From Syntrophobacter fumaroxidans MPOB (lineage in GTDB: Bacteria; Desulfobacterota; Syntrophobacteria; Syntrophobacterales; Syntrophobacteraceae): DNA of 64,000 nucleotides. Positions 25,129 to 36,795 of this stretch are shown piece by piece. The stretch is from positions 2,902,001 to 2,966,000 of the forward strand of contig NC_008554.1 of the NCBI RefSeq assembly GCF_000014965.1, read 5' to 3'. Position 1 is the first letter of the stretch. Each line of letters begins with the position of its first letter. Made by a program: the position numbers and the translations under genes. The notes below the pieces were generated by a model that saw only the letters and a program-made list of their open reading frames with translations, did no database searches and was not told the origin of the DNA.

Positions 25129-26274
25129 TCAAGGGTCCTCGCACAGCCGGGCAACGATGCCCGCGAGCAGTGCCGTTCGCGGCACGATGCCGACGATCTC
25201 GATCCGTTCCCCGTCACCGCACATGTCGAAGGTTCGCGGTCCCAGACCATCGAGAGTGGCGACTCCGAGCGCCGCGGTAAAGCATCCGTCCGATCCCCCG
25301 TATTCCTCGATGGGTTTCAACACCATGCCGATCCGTTCGGCCGTCTCCGCCGCCAGGCGCAGCAGCTTCAGGGTGTTCGGGTTGGGTTCGAGGGGCGGTC
25401 GGGTCAGCTTTCCCTCGACTTGAAGGACAATACCCGGGAGAATGGGAGTGGACGCAACTTTCCTCACCATGGCTTCAATCTCTTCCATTCGGGAGGAATC
25501 TCGAACGCGTACATCGATATCGGCCACGGCCTCCGCCGCGGTCACCTGCCTGGACCGCCCGCCGGACACCAGATTCACGGACACCTTCACTCCCCGGGCA
25601 AAGTCGCTCAACGACTCCAGGGCAAGGATTTTCAGGGCAAGCTCCCGGCAGGCGTTGACTCCGTCGGAATCGGGTTTGAGCACGTGGGCCGCCCGACCGC
25701 GAATGGTGAGGCGGAACGCCCCGAGGCCCCAGCGACGAACCGCGACGGACCCGGGTTCCGAAGCCGGCTCCATGACCAGGACCCACGAGGAGCGGCGCGC
25801 AATGTCTTCGATGTGCGGCCGCCCCCGGATGCTTCCGATTTCCTCGTCACCGGTCAGGAACACGGTGGTCGGAGGAGTGCTTCGGCCCAACTCGCGCAAC
25901 GCCTTCAGGGCAAACAGCATTTGCACGATACCGCCCTTGATGTCGCCCACTCCCGGACCGTATGCCAGCCCCCCCTCCACCCGAAAAGGGCGCGCGCCGG
26001 CGGTGCCTGCGGGAAAAACGGTGTCCAGGTGCGCGGAAAGAAACAATTCCCCTTCCCCTTTTCCGGGACGTTGCGCGCGCAGGTGGTTGCCCCGGTCCGC
26101 CTCCGGAACGACCGACGTTTCGAAACCGAGCGCCTCCAGTTCCCGCGCAACGATCGCACCGCAGCGATCGATGCCTTCCTTGCAGTAGGAACCGCTGTCG
26201 ATATTGACGAGAAGCTCGATCAAGGATAGCATTTCGCCCTGTCTTGCCTCGAGCCATTCGAGGACTTCCTTCAT
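25129..26274 (-). CDS. M20 family metallopeptidase (glutamate carboxypeptidase-like)
   Basis: 381 residues, ATG at 26274 after GGGGGGAG. M20 signatures: SAHLDTVFPAG (first metal His/Asp), GPGVGDIKGGIVQML (bridging Asp), TGDEEIGS (catalytic Glu and metal ligand) and a terminal YGGSDGCFTAALG region. The closest known relatives are carboxypeptidase G2-type enzymes that remove C-terminal Glu from folate or peptide amides. No signal peptide, so cytoplasmic. It is divergent from the hut operon, whose product pathway also ends in glutamate; a functional link is speculative. Confidence 0.85.
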   Translation of the reverse strand: MKEVLEWLEARQGEMLSLIELLVNIDSGSYCKEGIDRCGAIVARELEALGFETSVVPEADRGNHLRAQRPGKGEGELFLSAHLDTVFPAGTAGARPFRVEGGLAYGPGVGDIKGGIVQMLFALKALRELGRSTPPTTVFLTGDEEIGSIRGRPHIEDIARRSSWVLVMEPASEPGSVAVRRWGLGAFRLTIRGRAAHVLKPDSDGVNACRELALKILALESLSDFARGVKVSVNLVSGGRSRQVTAAEAVADIDVRVRDSSRMEEIEAMVRKVASTPILPGIVLQVEGKLTRPPLEPNPNTLKLLRLAAETAERIGMVLKPIEEYGGSDGCFTAALGVATLDGLGPRTFDMCGDGERIEIVGIVPRTALLAGIVARLCEDP

Positions 26275-26678
26275 GACTCCCCCCCTGTTCGACCGGCATC
26301 GGAATGATATTGCCGATTCCCGGACCGTGCCCGGGATTCCCGTCCACAAGCTCATCCCGCGCACCGGATCCCCGCGCGGATCCGGATTTTGGACCGATCC
26401 ACGGCACTCGCCCATGTCATCGGCCGTTTCAAGTATTATATATTGGAATATGCAAGACCGCTCGTGAAATGCATGCCCGTACCGACCGCCCGGAGGCAAG
26501 GACGGCATGCGCAGGACGGCGGACTCGGGTAGGTTTCACGAACGCCGTGTGTCCGTTGCGGGCGGGCAAAGTTCCCTCGACATCCAGGCGTGGCGATAGC
26601 GGGTCGGAGCAGGATTCATTCCCGCGCGTCCGCGCATAGCGAGCTCTTTCTTGGAACCAACGACCAGGAGTGCCGCCC
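26275..26678. other. Divergent promoter region between the M20 gene and the hut operon
   Basis: About 400 bases. An AT-rich stretch (26432-26455, TATTATATATTGG) is the likely promoter area for one or both directions, but no clean -35/-10 pair stands out and no repressor dyad was recognised. Confidence 0.45.
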
Positions 26679-28391
26679 ATGACGAAATCTCCCCGGGAAC
26701 GCCTGCTGGAAGAACTTCAAATCGGCTGCGGAAAGGCCCGTCCGGTAAGGGCCCCACGGGGCGTCGAACTTCACTGCAAAGGATGGCGCCAGGAAGCGGC
26801 ACTCAGGATGCTGTGCAATAACCTCGACCCCGAATGCGGAGAACGGCCGGACGATCTCGTCGTGTATGGCGGAACGGGACGGGCCGCCAGGAACTGGGAG
26901 TGTTTCGACGCCATCGTGCGGTCGCTCCTCGAGCTGGAAGACGACGAAACCCTGCTGGTGCAGTCGGGAAAGCCGGTGGGAATCCTCAAAACCCATCCGT
27001 GGTCGCCCCGGGTCCTGATCGCCAACTCCAACCTCGTGCCCCGCTGGGCCGACTGGGAGCATTTCCACGAGCTGGAGCGCAAGGGATTGACGATGTACGG
27101 GCAGATGACCGCGGGGTCGTGGATCTACATCGGGACGCAGGGAATCCTCCAGGGCACTTACGAGACGCTGGCGTCTCTGGCCCGTCAGCATTGGGGAGGG
27201 AATCTCGCCGGGCGAATCGTGGTGAGCGGGGGTCTGGGAGGAATGGGCGGAGCGCAGCCGCTCGCGGTCACCCTCAACGAAGGAGTGCTGGTCTGTGTCG
27301 AGGTGGATCGCGCACGAATCGAACGCCGCCTGCGCACCCGTTACCTGGACGCCATGACGGAGGACATCGGCGAGGCGATCCGGATGGCCGGGACGGCCGC
27401 GGAGCAGAAGCGGCCGCTGTCCGTCGGGCTGTTGGGGAACACGGCGGAAGTGCTTCCCGAGATGGTCCGGATGGGCTTCATACCGGACGTCGTCACGGAC
27501 CAGACGAGCGCTCACGACGAACTGAACGGATATGTGCCCGCCGGGGTTTCATGCGAACAGGCGGCGGTTTTGCGCTCTTCGGATCCCGGCCGCTATGTGG
27601 AGATGGCCCTGGATTCCATGGCCGTGCATTGCCGTGCCGTCCTGGACATGAAAGCACGCGGCGCCGTGGCTTTCGACTACGGAAACAACCTGCGCGCCCA
27701 GGCGCTCAAGAGGGGTGTGGAAAATGCCTTCGACTATCCCGGGTTCGTGCCGGCCTACATCCGCCCGCTCTTCTGCGAAGGAGAGGGACCTTTCCGGTGG
27801 GTCGCCCTGTCGGGAGATCCGGAAGACATCGCGGTGACCGACCGCGCCCTCATGGAGGCTTTTCCGTACAAGGAGCGCATGGTCCGCTGGCTAACCATGG
27901 CCGAGGAAAAAGTCTCCCACATGGGGCTCCCGGCCCGGATCTGCTGGCTCGGCTACGGGGAGCGGGAGAAGGCCGGATTGATCTTCAACGACCTGGTGCG
28001 CCGGGGCAGAGTGAAAGCTCCGGTGGTGATCGGCAGGGATCATCTCGACTGCGGTTCGGTGGCATCGCCAAACCGCGAGACGGAAGGCATGCGGGACGGT
28101 TCCGATATCGTCGCCGACTGGGCTGTTCTGAACGCCCTGGTCAACGTGGCTTCGGGAGCGAGCTGGGTCGCTTACCACGACGGCGGCGGTGTGGGCATCG
28201 GGTATGCGCTCCATGCCGGACAGGTGACCGTCGTCGACGGAACGGACGAAGCCGGGCTGCGCGCCGCGACCGTCCTTCGCAACGACCCGGCCATGGGGAT
28301 CATCCGGCACGCGGATGCGGCCTACGGGCGCGCCGTGGAGGTGGCGAGGGAGCGCGCGATCCGGATTCCCATGATCAACAGGTTCACATGA
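26679..28391 (+). CDS. hutU: Urocanate hydratase (urocanase)
   Basis: 570 residues, ATG at 26679 with AGGAG eight bases before it (GTG at 26670 is also in frame). It converts urocanate to 4-imidazolone-5-propionate using bound NAD+ as an electrophile, in the cytoplasm. The family core is intact: [81 protein letters not shown] and [18 protein letters not shown]. Length is normal (about 555-570). First of three hut genes in pathway-related order U-I-H. Confidence 0.95.
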   Translation: MTKSPRERLLEELQIGCGKARPVRAPRGVELHCKGWRQEAALRMLCNNLDPECGERPDDLVVYGGTGRAARNWECFDAIVRSLLELEDDETLLVQSGKPVGILKTHPWSPRVLIANSNLVPRWADWEHFHELERKGLTMYGQMTAGSWIYIGTQGILQGTYETLASLARQHWGGNLAGRIVVSGGLGGMGGAQPLAVTLNEGVLVCVEVDRARIERRLRTRYLDAMTEDIGEAIRMAGTAAEQKRPLSVGLLGNTAEVLPEMVRMGFIPDVVTDQTSAHDELNGYVPAGVSCEQAAVLRSSDPGRYVEMALDSMAVHCRAVLDMKARGAVAFDYGNNLRAQALKRGVENAFDYPGFVPAYIRPLFCEGEGPFRWVALSGDPEDIAVTDRALMEAFPYKERMVRWLTMAEEKVSHMGLPARICWLGYGEREKAGLIFNDLVRRGRVKAPVVIGRDHLDCGSVASPNRETEGMRDGSDIVADWAVLNALVNVASGASWVAYHDGGGVGIGYALHAGQVTVVDGTDEAGLRAATVLRNDPAMGIIRHADAAYGRAVEVARERAIRIPMINRFT

Positions 28392-28513
28392 CCGGGTTCG
28401 GTCACGGCCCGGAAATCGACCGGTTCCGCTCTTTCATACGGGATCCGCGCGGGGCGGCTATCCCGATTGGGAACGGCTCCGCGCGAAAGCGGCAAGGACC
28501 TTCTGAAAGGGGG

Positions 28514-29794
28514 ATGAACATGAGTCGCAAGCTGTTCAGGAACGGGCGTATTTTCACTCCCACCGACCGGGGAGTTCCGCTCGCCGGGAAACACCAGGGC
28601 GATGTGATCCATATTCCCCGGGGAGCCATTTACGCCAAGGACGGCGTGATCGAAGCCGTCGGCGACGAGCGCGAAGTGCTGGCGGGGATCTCCGCGGGCC
28701 AGGTGGACGAAGAGATCGACTGCCGGGGATACTGCGTCATTCCGGGCTTCGTCGACCCGCACACTCACATGTGTTTTGCGAAAACCCGGGAAGAAGAATT
28801 CCTGCTGCGGATCGAAGGAATGGAGTACCTCGAAATCCTCGGGCGCGGCGGAGGGATTCTGTCCTCCGTTCGAGCCGCGCGGGCAGCCACCGAGGACGAG
28901 CTGTTCGCCTTTACCCGCAAGCATGTCATGACGGCTCTCGGTCTCGGGACCACTACCCTCGAAATCAAGAGCGGTTACGGCCTGGACACCGAATCGGAAC
29001 TGCGGATGCTGCGGGTCATCGAAAGGATCGGGCGGGAAACTCCGCTTGACGTGGTTCCCACCTTTCTGGGAGCCCATGCCATACCCGAAGAGCACGTGGC
29101 GCACCCCGACGGATACGTGGACCTGGTGGTCCATGAAATGCTCCCGGCCGTTGCACGGCACTCGGGGGCCGTCTTCTGCGACGTCTTCTGCGAGGCGGGC
29201 GTGTTCAGCGTGGCTCAGAGCCGCAGGGTCCTGGAGGCCGCTCGCGGCGTCGGTCTCGAGCTCAAGATCCATACGGATGAGGTCCACGATCTAGGGGGCT
29301 CCGCCCTTGCGGCGGAACTCCGGGCAACGTCCGCGGAGCACCTCTTGCGGACGAGCGAGACGAACCTCCGTGCCATGGCGGAAGCCGGAGTCGTCGGGAT
29401 ACTCCTGCCCGCGACGGCCTACAGCTTGCGCAGACGCTACGCTCCGGCCCGTCGCATGGTGGAGCTCGGCTTGCCCGTCGCCGTCGCCACGGACTGCAAT
29501 CCCGGCACCGCCTACACCGAATCCATGCCGTTCGTGTATGGCCTGGCGGTTCTGGGCATGGGCCTCTCGATGCAGGAAGCGCTCGTTGCCGCGACGCTCA
29601 ACGGCGCCTATGCGATCGGACAGGGCGGACGGGTCGGGAGCCTGGAGGTGGGCAAGAGCGCGGACTTTTTGCTTCTCGACGGCAAGAGCCCCGCCATTCT
29701 GGCCTATCACATCGGGGTGTCGCCCGTGGTGGAGGTTTACAAACAGGCCAACCCGATGCGCCAATGGGAAGGCATCACCGGCGACCACCCGTGA
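28514..29794 (+). CDS. hutI: Imidazolonepropionase
   Basis: 426 residues, ATG at 28514 after GAAAGGGGG. It hydrolyses 4-imidazolone-5-propionate to N-formimino-L-glutamate. Amidohydrolase fold with the metal motif HTH (FVDPHTHMCFAKTREEEF), the family motif GRGGGILSSVRAARAATEDE, IKSGYGLDTESELRML, LKIHTDEVHDLGG and a final ATDCNPGTAYTESMP (metal Asp). Normal length. It follows hutU by 120 bases and precedes hutH by 28. Confidence 0.95.
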   Translation: MNMSRKLFRNGRIFTPTDRGVPLAGKHQGDVIHIPRGAIYAKDGVIEAVGDEREVLAGISAGQVDEEIDCRGYCVIPGFVDPHTHMCFAKTREEEFLLRIEGMEYLEILGRGGGILSSVRAARAATEDELFAFTRKHVMTALGLGTTTLEIKSGYGLDTESELRMLRVIERIGRETPLDVVPTFLGAHAIPEEHVAHPDGYVDLVVHEMLPAVARHSGAVFCDVFCEAGVFSVAQSRRVLEAARGVGLELKIHTDEVHDLGGSALAAELRATSAEHLLRTSETNLRAMAEAGVVGILLPATAYSLRRRYAPARRMVELGLPVAVATDCNPGTAYTESMPFVYGLAVLGMGLSMQEALVAATLNGAYAIGQGGRVGSLEVGKSADFLLLDGKSPAILAYHIGVSPVVEVYKQANPMRQWEGITGDHP

Positions 29795-29822
29795 GCATCC
29801 CGATTCGTCCGGAGGACCATGC

Positions 29823-31352
29823 ATGAGGGAGATTGTGCTCGGCGTGGACGGAATGACCCTGGAAGACCTCGAGGCCATCGCCCGGGGCGGCGTCCGGGTC
29901 CGCCTGAGCGGAGAGTCCGAGGAGCGCATCGTACGGTCCCACGGCCTGGTGCGGCGATGGATCGAGGAGGGGAGAATCATCTACGGCGTGACGACGGGCT
30001 TCGGAGCCCTGAGCAACGTCACGATCCCACCGGCGGAGACCAGGATTTTGCAGGAGAACATCCTCATGAGTCATGCGGCGGGCGTCGGCCGTCCGCTGGA
30101 CGAGGAAACCGTGCGCGCGATCATGGCGCTCCGGGTCAAAGCGCTTGCCAGGGGCCAATCGGGCATCCGGCTCGAAACCGTCCGGAGGCTGGCGGATATG
30201 CTCAACCGCGGAATCCACCCGGTCATTCCGGAAAAGGGATCGGTGGGCGCGAGCGGCGACCTGGCCCCGCTGGCGCACCTCGCTCTCGTGCTCATCGGGC
30301 GCGGGGAAGCCTTCCACGAAGGAAACCGAATGCGGGGAGCGCAAGCCCTGCGCCGATGCGGCATAGCGCCGCTTCGGCTGGAAGCCGGGGAAGGCCTTGC
30401 CCTGGTGAACGGCACGCAGATGACCACGGCCATCGGCGCCCTGGCGGTCTATGATGCCGCGCGCCTCGCCAAACTGGCCGATATCGCGGCAGCCATGAGC
30501 CTTGAGGTCCTCCTGGGGAGCAGAACCGAGTTCGACCCGAGAATCCACGAAGTCCGGCCTCACCCCGGTCAGATTGCAGCGGCGGACAACCTGCGCAGAA
30601 TAACGTCGAACAGCGAAATCATATCTTCCCACAAGGACTGCAACCGAGTCCAGGACGCCTACACGCTCCGGTGCTCACCACAGGTTCACGGCGCGAGCAG
30701 GGACGCCATCGACTATGCGGCACGGGTGGTAGTGACCGAAATGAATGCTTCCACGGACAATCCCCTGATCTTTCCGGACACGGAGGAATTCCTCCTGGGG
30801 GGTAACTTTCACGGTCAGCCCGTGGGTCTGGCCCTCGACTTTCTGTGCATGGCCGTGGCGGAGCTGGCCGGCATTTCCGAGAGGCGCATCGAACGGCTCG
30901 TAAACCCTCAGTTGAGCGGCCTTCCGGCCTTCCTGGTGAGCGAAGGAGGATTGAACTCGGGATTCATGCTGGCCCAGTACACGGCGGCGGCGCTCGTGTC
31001 GGAAAACAAAGTGCTCGCGCACCCGGCCACGGTGGATTCCATTCCGACCTCGGCGAACAAGGAGGACCACGTGTCGATGAGTCCCATTGCGGCCCGCAAA
31101 TGCCGCGAGGCGCTGACGAATGCCGAGTTCGTGATCGCCGTGGAACTGCTCTGCGGAGCGCAGGCCCTCGACCTCTTCACCAACGTCAAGCCGGGCTCGG
31201 GGACCCTCGCCGCCTACGAATGCATCCGCCGAACCGTTCCGCACCTCGAAAAAGACCGGGTATTGTCCGAGGACATCCACGCCATGGCTCGTCTCATGAG
31301 AAGCGGGACGATTCTCAAGGAAGTCGAAACCGCAGTGGGAAGATTGTGCTAA
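29823..31352 (+). CDS. hutH: Histidine ammonia-lyase
   Basis: 509 residues, ATG at 29823 after GGAGGACC. First step of histidine breakdown: His to urocanate plus ammonia. The MIO cofactor forms from Ala143-Ser144-Gly145 in GSVGASGDLAPLAH. Tyr in IIYGVTTGFG, NGTQ, and the QDAYTLRCSPQVHGASRDA and GGNFHGQPVGLALD boxes are intact. Normal length. Last gene of the operon. No hutG or formiminotransferase follows, so the fate of formiminoglutamate must be set elsewhere. Confidence 0.96.
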   Translation: MREIVLGVDGMTLEDLEAIARGGVRVRLSGESEERIVRSHGLVRRWIEEGRIIYGVTTGFGALSNVTIPPAETRILQENILMSHAAGVGRPLDEETVRAIMALRVKALARGQSGIRLETVRRLADMLNRGIHPVIPEKGSVGASGDLAPLAHLALVLIGRGEAFHEGNRMRGAQALRRCGIAPLRLEAGEGLALVNGTQMTTAIGALAVYDAARLAKLADIAAAMSLEVLLGSRTEFDPRIHEVRPHPGQIAAADNLRRITSNSEIISSHKDCNRVQDAYTLRCSPQVHGASRDAIDYAARVVVTEMNASTDNPLIFPDTEEFLLGGNFHGQPVGLALDFLCMAVAELAGISERRIERLVNPQLSGLPAFLVSEGGLNSGFMLAQYTAAALVSENKVLAHPATVDSIPTSANKEDHVSMSPIAARKCREALTNAEFVIAVELLCGAQALDLFTNVKPGSGTLAAYECIRRTVPHLEKDRVLSEDIHAMARLMRSGTILKEVETAVGRLC

Positions 31353-32015
31353 GATTCCGGCTGCGCGCCCGGCGAGCAATCCCTCGCGTACCCGGTTCCA
31401 TGCCGTCTGAAAACAATCAGGTCCAACCGTCCGATGATACGCCGGATCTTCTCTTCAAAGGGCCGAGCTTTCCCCGCGGCGACGATCCGAGCCCATCCCC
31501 GGCTCCGCTCGCGGGTCCCGATCCGGGCCGCCGCGGCATCCCGCACCGCCCCTTTCACCCGTTCCCGCCTTTCAAGGACCTGAACCCTGGAACGTTATTC
31601 TTCGGTAATCCGGCAGCTTGAGCAGTCACTTCCCGCGTCCCGGCCTCCCCGGGCGCCGGTCGCCGTTACGTTCTCCTTTTCCATGAGGAGCGACCGCCCG
31701 GCGCGGTTGGAGAATTTCCATGACATGGCCGCCAAAGGGGTATATTATATCTACGAATAATTCGTTCCTTCCTCAATAAATGACCCTTGGGTAACTTGAG
31801 TTTTCAGTCTTCCGTCGGTGCGCCTGCGGGGCCGATTGATTGCCCCGGATGCAACGCGATCCGAAGTGCCGTGACGTTTGCGATGCATTGGCCGGCATTG
31901 TCCGCGGGTACATGCCGATCGGTCGGGCTGAATCGGCCGGTTCCCAAAAGAGAGCCCGGTTTCTCTGCCCGGGGCGCATTGCGTTCCCGGGCGAGATGTT
32001 TGGGAGAACGACGGG
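31353..32015. other. Gene-free region before the sensor kinase
   Basis: About 660 bases. An imperfect stem-loop (arms near 31653 and 31690, GCGCCGG with CCGGCGC) may end the hut transcript. An AT-rich segment (31738-31765) may hold the kinase promoter. A Pro-rich open frame at 31399-31621 has no ribosome site and I do not call it. Confidence 0.45.
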
Positions 32016-35000
32016 ATGCGGTACCTGAAGCTGCTGGTCATTCCTCTGGTTTTGGTTGTTGTCTGCGCCTTCCTTCTTCATGCGGCCTATGTGGCAGTAA
32101 ATAATAAGACCATCGATCAGCTCAACGATCTTCAACGGATGCTTGCAAAAGAGGCGGCCCTGGGTCTGGAGAGCTATTTCAACGACTGCCGGCACCATCT
32201 CAAGACGCTGTCCGAGATGAAGGACGTCATCCATTGGAACGATCAGGGAAAAGACCTGCTGCGGATGTTTCACCGGATGAGCGAAGGCGACATCGAGGTC
32301 ATTCTGCGAACGGATGCGCAGGGCCGGGTTGTTTATTGCTTCCCGGAAGAATCGAGGGCGGAGGATCTCGCGCGCCGGAACATCCCCGACGGAGCCCCCG
32401 CGGGGCGGGAACCGGTGGTGAGCGATCCGCTCTTTACCGAGGATGGGTGGTCGGGTATTCCGATCCGAGTGCCCGTGCTGGAAGACGATACTTACACGGG
32501 TACGCTGATCGTTCTGATCCGCTTGGACAAGCTGGCGGAGCGATACCTGGGGGGGATCAAGATCGGAAAGGACGGCTACGCCTGGGCGATCGATCGGAAT
32601 GGAGTCGAGCTCTATTGTCCCGTTCCCGGTCATGTCGGCAAGTCGGTATTTGAAAATTGCAGGGATTTTCCCGCCATCATCACCATGGCGAAAGCCATGA
32701 CGGAGGGTCAATCGGGAGTAACGACGTACAGCTTCGATCACATTCGCGGAGAGCTCACCACGGTGTCCAACAAGCACGCCGTCTTCCAGCCCTTACGCAT
32801 GGGCGGCACTTTCTGGTCCGTTGTCGTCGCCACGCCCGAGAATGAAGTCCTCGGCATCATAGACGAGTTCAGGAACACCTGGTCCTATGTCGTGGGAGTC
32901 CTGCTCGTCGGGGCCGGGATCTGGCTCTACTATCTCACCCGCGCCTTCCTGATCGTTGAAGAGGAGAAGAAGCGCAAGGTCGCCGAACAGGCCCTGCGTG
33001 TGAGCGAAGTCAAGTACAGGACGCTCTTTGAAAGCGCCCGGGCGGCAATATGCATCATTCAGGACTGGAAATTCGTCGACGCCAATGAAAGCGCCCGCGC
33101 ATTGCTCGGAATTCGCGAAGGAATGGATTTCGACAGTGCAATGGAGAACCTTTCACCTTGCGGCCTGCCGGGCGGAGGCGATTCCCGGCAGTTGCTCCGT
33201 GAGCGGATCCGGGCCGTCCTCGCCTCCGGCGCGCCGGAGGCCTTCGAGTTGCGGTTCCTCCGCGGCGACGGCACGCGGTTGGATATGTATGCGAGCGTGG
33301 ACCGTCTCGAACTGGGCGCACAGACCCTGGTCCAGGCCATCATCCGGGACATCACCGCATACAAGCAGGCCATTGAAGCCACTGAGAAGAGCGAGCGAAT
33401 GCTCCACCGGATCATTCAGGCATCTCCCAATCCCACCTTCGTGATCGGGAAGGACCACCGCGTGTTGTACTGGAACGCGGCGCTCGAAAAGTTCAGCGGG
33501 ATCGGAAGCGAGGATATGATCGGCACCAACCGGCACTGGTCTGCCTTCTATGACGGCGAAAGGCCTTGCATGGCGGATCTGCTGCTCGACGAGGATCTGA
33601 AGGAGTTTTCAAAAAGGTACGGCCATGCGGCGAGGAAGTCCGACCTGGTCGCGGGAGCGTTCGAGGCGACTCCTTTTCTGCCAAACCTCGGAACCGGTGG
33701 AAAGTGGCTGCACGTCACCGCGGGCCCGGTCAGGGATTCCCGCGGCGCCATCGTGGGGGCCGTTCAAAGCGTGCAGGACATTACCGAACGGAAACTGGCG
33801 GAATTGGCCCTGCAACAGGAAAAGGAGTTCTCCGACACCCTCATCGACGTCCTGCCGGGCATGTTTTTCGTCCTCGATACCGAAGGGCGTTTCGTTCGAT
33901 GGAACAGGGTCGTCAGGGAAACCATCGGAACTTCGGACGAACAAATGGACGGCCTGGACGCTCTCATCCCCGTCCTCGCCGAGGATCGTCACCTCATCGC
34001 CGGCGCGATCCGGAACGTTTTCGAGCGCGGGTACGCGGATACGACCGCCCGGATCATCACCGGGCAGAATGAAGTGCGGCATTTCTACTTTTCCGGCAAG
34101 AAGATCGTCATCGGGAAAAACACCTTCCTCCTGGCCACCGGACTGGACGTCACCGAGCGTCAGAAAGCGGAAGACGCACTGATTTCCGCGAACCAGCAAC
34201 TTTATGACATCATAGAATTTCTTCCCGACGCCACGCTGGTTCTCGACAACGGTAAACGGGTCATTGCCTGGAATCGCGCCATTGAAACAATGACCGGGGC
34301 CAGCAAGCAGGACATGATCGGCAAGGGGGACAATGCCTGCATGGTTCCACTTTACGGCGGACCGCGACCGCACCTGCCGGACCTTATCGACGTCGGCGAC
34401 GACGAGCTCGAATCGAAATATCACTATGTCAAGAGAGCGGGGAACGTCGTTTACGCCGAGACCTTTCTTCCCTGCGTTTACGGCGGCAAGGGAGCTTACG
34501 TCATGGCCAAGGCGGCCCCGTTGTTCGACGCCCACGGAAACCGCGTGGGGGTGATCGAATCCATCCGCGACATCACTGAATACAAGCAGGCCGAAGAGGC
34601 ACTCAGGGAATCCCGGCGGCAACTGGCCGACATTATCGATTTTCTTCCCAACGCCACGTTCGTCATTGACCGGGAAGGCAGGGTGATCGCCTGGAACAGG
34701 GCCATCGAGGAGATGACCGGAGTCAACGCGGCGGACATGCTGGGCAGGGGCGATTATGAATACGCCCTGCCCTTCTACGGCAAGCGGCGACCGATCCTCA
34801 TCGACCTCGTTCTCCACCCGTTGGGACAAGAGGGGGCGGCCTACTCGAAAATCGGAAAAGGGGGAACGGTTTTCGAGGCGGAAGAGCACACTCCGACACT
34901 CCGGGGAAGGGGGGCGTACCTGATCGGAACGGCAAGCGTCCTGCGCGACTCCAAGGGGAACATTGTCGGCGCCATCGAGTCGTTGCGGGACATCACCGAA

Positions 35001-36545
35001 CGCAAGCGAATGGAGGAGGCGCTCGCCCGGGCGGAGGAAAAGTACCGGTCCATTTTTGAAAATGCCCTGGAGGGAATCTTCCAGACCACGCCCGAAGGCC
35101 GATTCCTCAGCGTGAATCCGTCGCTCGCCCGTATTTTGGGTTACGGTTCGCCCGAGGAGACCATCCGGAGCGTGACGGACCTGTCCCGGCAGGTATATGT
35201 CGATCCTGAACGTCGCCTGGAGCTCCTTCAGCTCACCTTGGAAAGGGGTATCGTCCAGGACTTCGAAATCCAGGTGCAACGAAAAGACCGGAGCCTCGCG
35301 TGGATCAAGATCAGCCTTCGCGGCGTGCGCGATCGCGGCGGGCGACTGATCTACATGGAGGGCACCGCCCAGGACATCACGGACCGCAAGGTCCTCGAAT
35401 CCCGTCTTCTCCAGGCTCAGAAGATCGAAGCCATCGGCACTCTCGCGGGCGGCATCGCCCACGACTTCAACAATATCCTGGCCGCCATCATCGGATATAC
35501 GGAAATGACCCGGCAGACGGTGGAGCACCCGGACCCGCGCCGTTACCTGGACCAGGTTCTGAAAGCCTGCGACCGCGCCCGGAACCTTGTCGGCCAGATC
35601 CTGGCCTTCAGTCGCAAGGCGGAGAGGGATATCCGGCCGGTGGACGTGAGATCGATCGTCAAGGAGGCTCTGAAGTTTCTCCGCGCCACGCTGTCCTCAA
35701 CCATCAAGATCCGCCAGAAAATCGCCCCGGGAACCCACGCCGTCCTTGCCGACCCGACACAGATACACCAGGTCCTGATCAACCTTTGCACGAACGCCGC
35801 TCATGCCATGCGCGAAAAAGGCGGCGTGCTCCAAGTCGATCTCGAAAACATCGACGTCCGTCCGGGCTCGACGGCTTTCCCTGCGGACCTGCCTTCCGGT
35901 CCCTATTTGAAGCTGACCATCAGCGACACGGGCACCGGTATCGACCATGCAATCCTGCACCGGATCTTCGACCCTTTCTTCACCACCAAGAGGCCGGGTG
36001 AGGGAACCGGCCTGGGCCTTTCGGTGGTCTACGGGATCGTCAAGGAGTGCGGAGGAACGGTTACGGTATCCAGCGAACCCGGCGCCGGTTCGGTGTTCAG
36101 CGTCTGGCTTCCCGCACTGGTGGAGGGCGTGGAAGCGGCCGTGGAACCGGTGGAGGCCGTTCCCACGGGCAGCGAACGAATCCTCTTCGTTGATGACGAA
36201 CGCGTCCTGGTGGAACTGGCCAGAACGATGTTGACGGCCCTCGGTTACACAGTGACCGCCACCAGCGACAGCATCAAGGCCTTCGATATTTTCAAGAACC
36301 GGGCGGATGAATTCGACCTCATCATCACCGACCTCACCATGCCTCGCCTGACCGGGGTGGAACTGGCCCGCGCCGCCCTCTCCGTGCGGCCCGAAATCCC
36401 CGTCATCCTTTGCACCGGCTACACGGAGATGATCACCGAAGAAGAAGTGAAACAAGCGGGTATTCGGCAGTTCGTCATGAAGCCGCTCAACACGAAAAAC
36501 GTTGCCAGGCTCATCCGCCGGGTTCTGGACGGGGGGAATGCCTGA
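32016..36545 (+). CDS. Hybrid sensor histidine kinase: dCache, six PAS domains, kinase core and receiver
   Basis: 1509 residues; GGGAGAAC before ATG. TM helix at about 5-30, periplasmic dCache sensor (about 30-285, with [15 protein letters not shown]), second TM at about 290-312. Six PAS domains follow (roughly 335-1120), three of them a long type with an FYGxxRPxLxDL insert. HisKA has His1149 ([17 protein letters not shown]), then a HATPase ([33 protein letters not shown]) and a receiver with Asp1439 ([13 protein letters not shown]) and Lys in VMKPL. It senses a small extracellular ligand plus cytoplasmic signals. No response regulator is adjacent; the fused receiver may pass phosphate to a separate Hpt. 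Confidence 0.92.
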   Translation: MRYLKLLVIPLVLVVVCAFLLHAAYVAVNNKTIDQLNDLQRMLAKEAALGLESYFNDCRHHLKTLSEMKDVIHWNDQGKDLLRMFHRMSEGDIEVILRTDAQGRVVYCFPEESRAEDLARRNIPDGAPAGREPVVSDPLFTEDGWSGIPIRVPVLEDDTYTGTLIVLIRLDKLAERYLGGIKIGKDGYAWAIDRNGVELYCPVPGHVGKSVFENCRDFPAIITMAKAMTEGQSGVTTYSFDHIRGELTTVSNKHAVFQPLRMGGTFWSVVVATPENEVLGIIDEFRNTWSYVVGVLLVGAGIWLYYLTRAFLIVEEEKKRKVAEQALRVSEVKYRTLFESARAAICIIQDWKFVDANESARALLGIREGMDFDSAMENLSPCGLPGGGDSRQLLRERIRAVLASGAPEAFELRFLRGDGTRLDMYASVDRLELGAQTLVQAIIRDITAYKQAIEATEKSERMLHRIIQASPNPTFVIGKDHRVLYWNAALEKFSGIGSEDMIGTNRHWSAFYDGERPCMADLLLDEDLKEFSKRYGHAARKSDLVAGAFEATPFLPNLGTGGKWLHVTAGPVRDSRGAIVGAVQSVQDITERKLAELALQQEKEFSDTLIDVLPGMFFVLDTEGRFVRWNRVVRETIGTSDEQMDGLDALIPVLAEDRHLIAGAIRNVFERGYADTTARIITGQNEVRHFYFSGKKIVIGKNTFLLATGLDVTERQKAEDALISANQQLYDIIEFLPDATLVLDNGKRVIAWNRAIETMTGASKQDMIGKGDNACMVPLYGGPRPHLPDLIDVGDDELESKYHYVKRAGNVVYAETFLPCVYGGKGAYVMAKAAPLFDAHGNRVGVIESIRDITEYKQAEEALRESRRQLADIIDFLPNATFVIDREGRVIAWNRAIEEMTGVNAADMLGRGDYEYALPFYGKRRPILIDLVLHPLGQEGAAYSKIGKGGTVFEAEEHTPTLRGRGAYLIGTASVLRDSKGNIVGAIESLRDITERKRMEEALARAEEKYRSIFENALEGIFQTTPEGRFLSVNPSLARILGYGSPEETIRSVTDLSRQVYVDPERRLELLQLTLERGIVQDFEIQVQRKDRSLAWIKISLRGVRDRGGRLIYMEGTAQDITDRKVLESRLLQAQKIEAIGTLAGGIAHDFNNILAAIIGYTEMTRQTVEHPDPRRYLDQVLKACDRARNLVGQILAFSRKAERDIRPVDVRSIVKEALKFLRATLSSTIKIRQKIAPGTHAVLADPTQIHQVLINLCTNAAHAMREKGGVLQVDLENIDVRPGSTAFPADLPSGPYLKLTISDTGTGIDHAILHRIFDPFFTTKRPGEGTGLGLSVVYGIVKECGGTVTVSSEPGAGSVFSVWLPALVEGVEAAVEPVEAVPTGSERILFVDDERVLVELARTMLTALGYTVTATSDSIKAFDIFKNRADEFDLIITDLTMPRLTGVELARAALSVRPEIPVILCTGYTEMITEEEVKQAGIRQFVMKPLNTKNVARLIRRVLDGGNA

Positions 36546-36795
36546 TCCGGACCCATCCGTGCAAAGCATTCCGCGCTCCCCCCAGAGGCCCCCGCCTTCC
36601 CTCGGCCTTGACGGCCGGGGCCGCGGCGCGGTCGTGCCGTTTCTTCCTCGAACGTTCCTGCCGTGAATTCCGTGCGGCCGACGGACCGCTCATTGCCGAC
36701 CTTTTATTTGCCATATCGCCCGGAGTCATCTATGCTGACTCGATTCGTGACGGGGATTCTTGAAAGTCGAACGCTTTGCGAACTCAGGAGGGTGC
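36546..36795. other. Short intergenic region
   Basis: About 250 bases between the kinase and the SH3b gene. I see no gene, and no clear terminator after the kinase. Confidence 0.4.

Noticed and set aside
31399-31621. Pro-rich 73-codon frame after hutH
   Set aside because: No ribosome site, low-complexity composition, and no neighbours of a peptide system.
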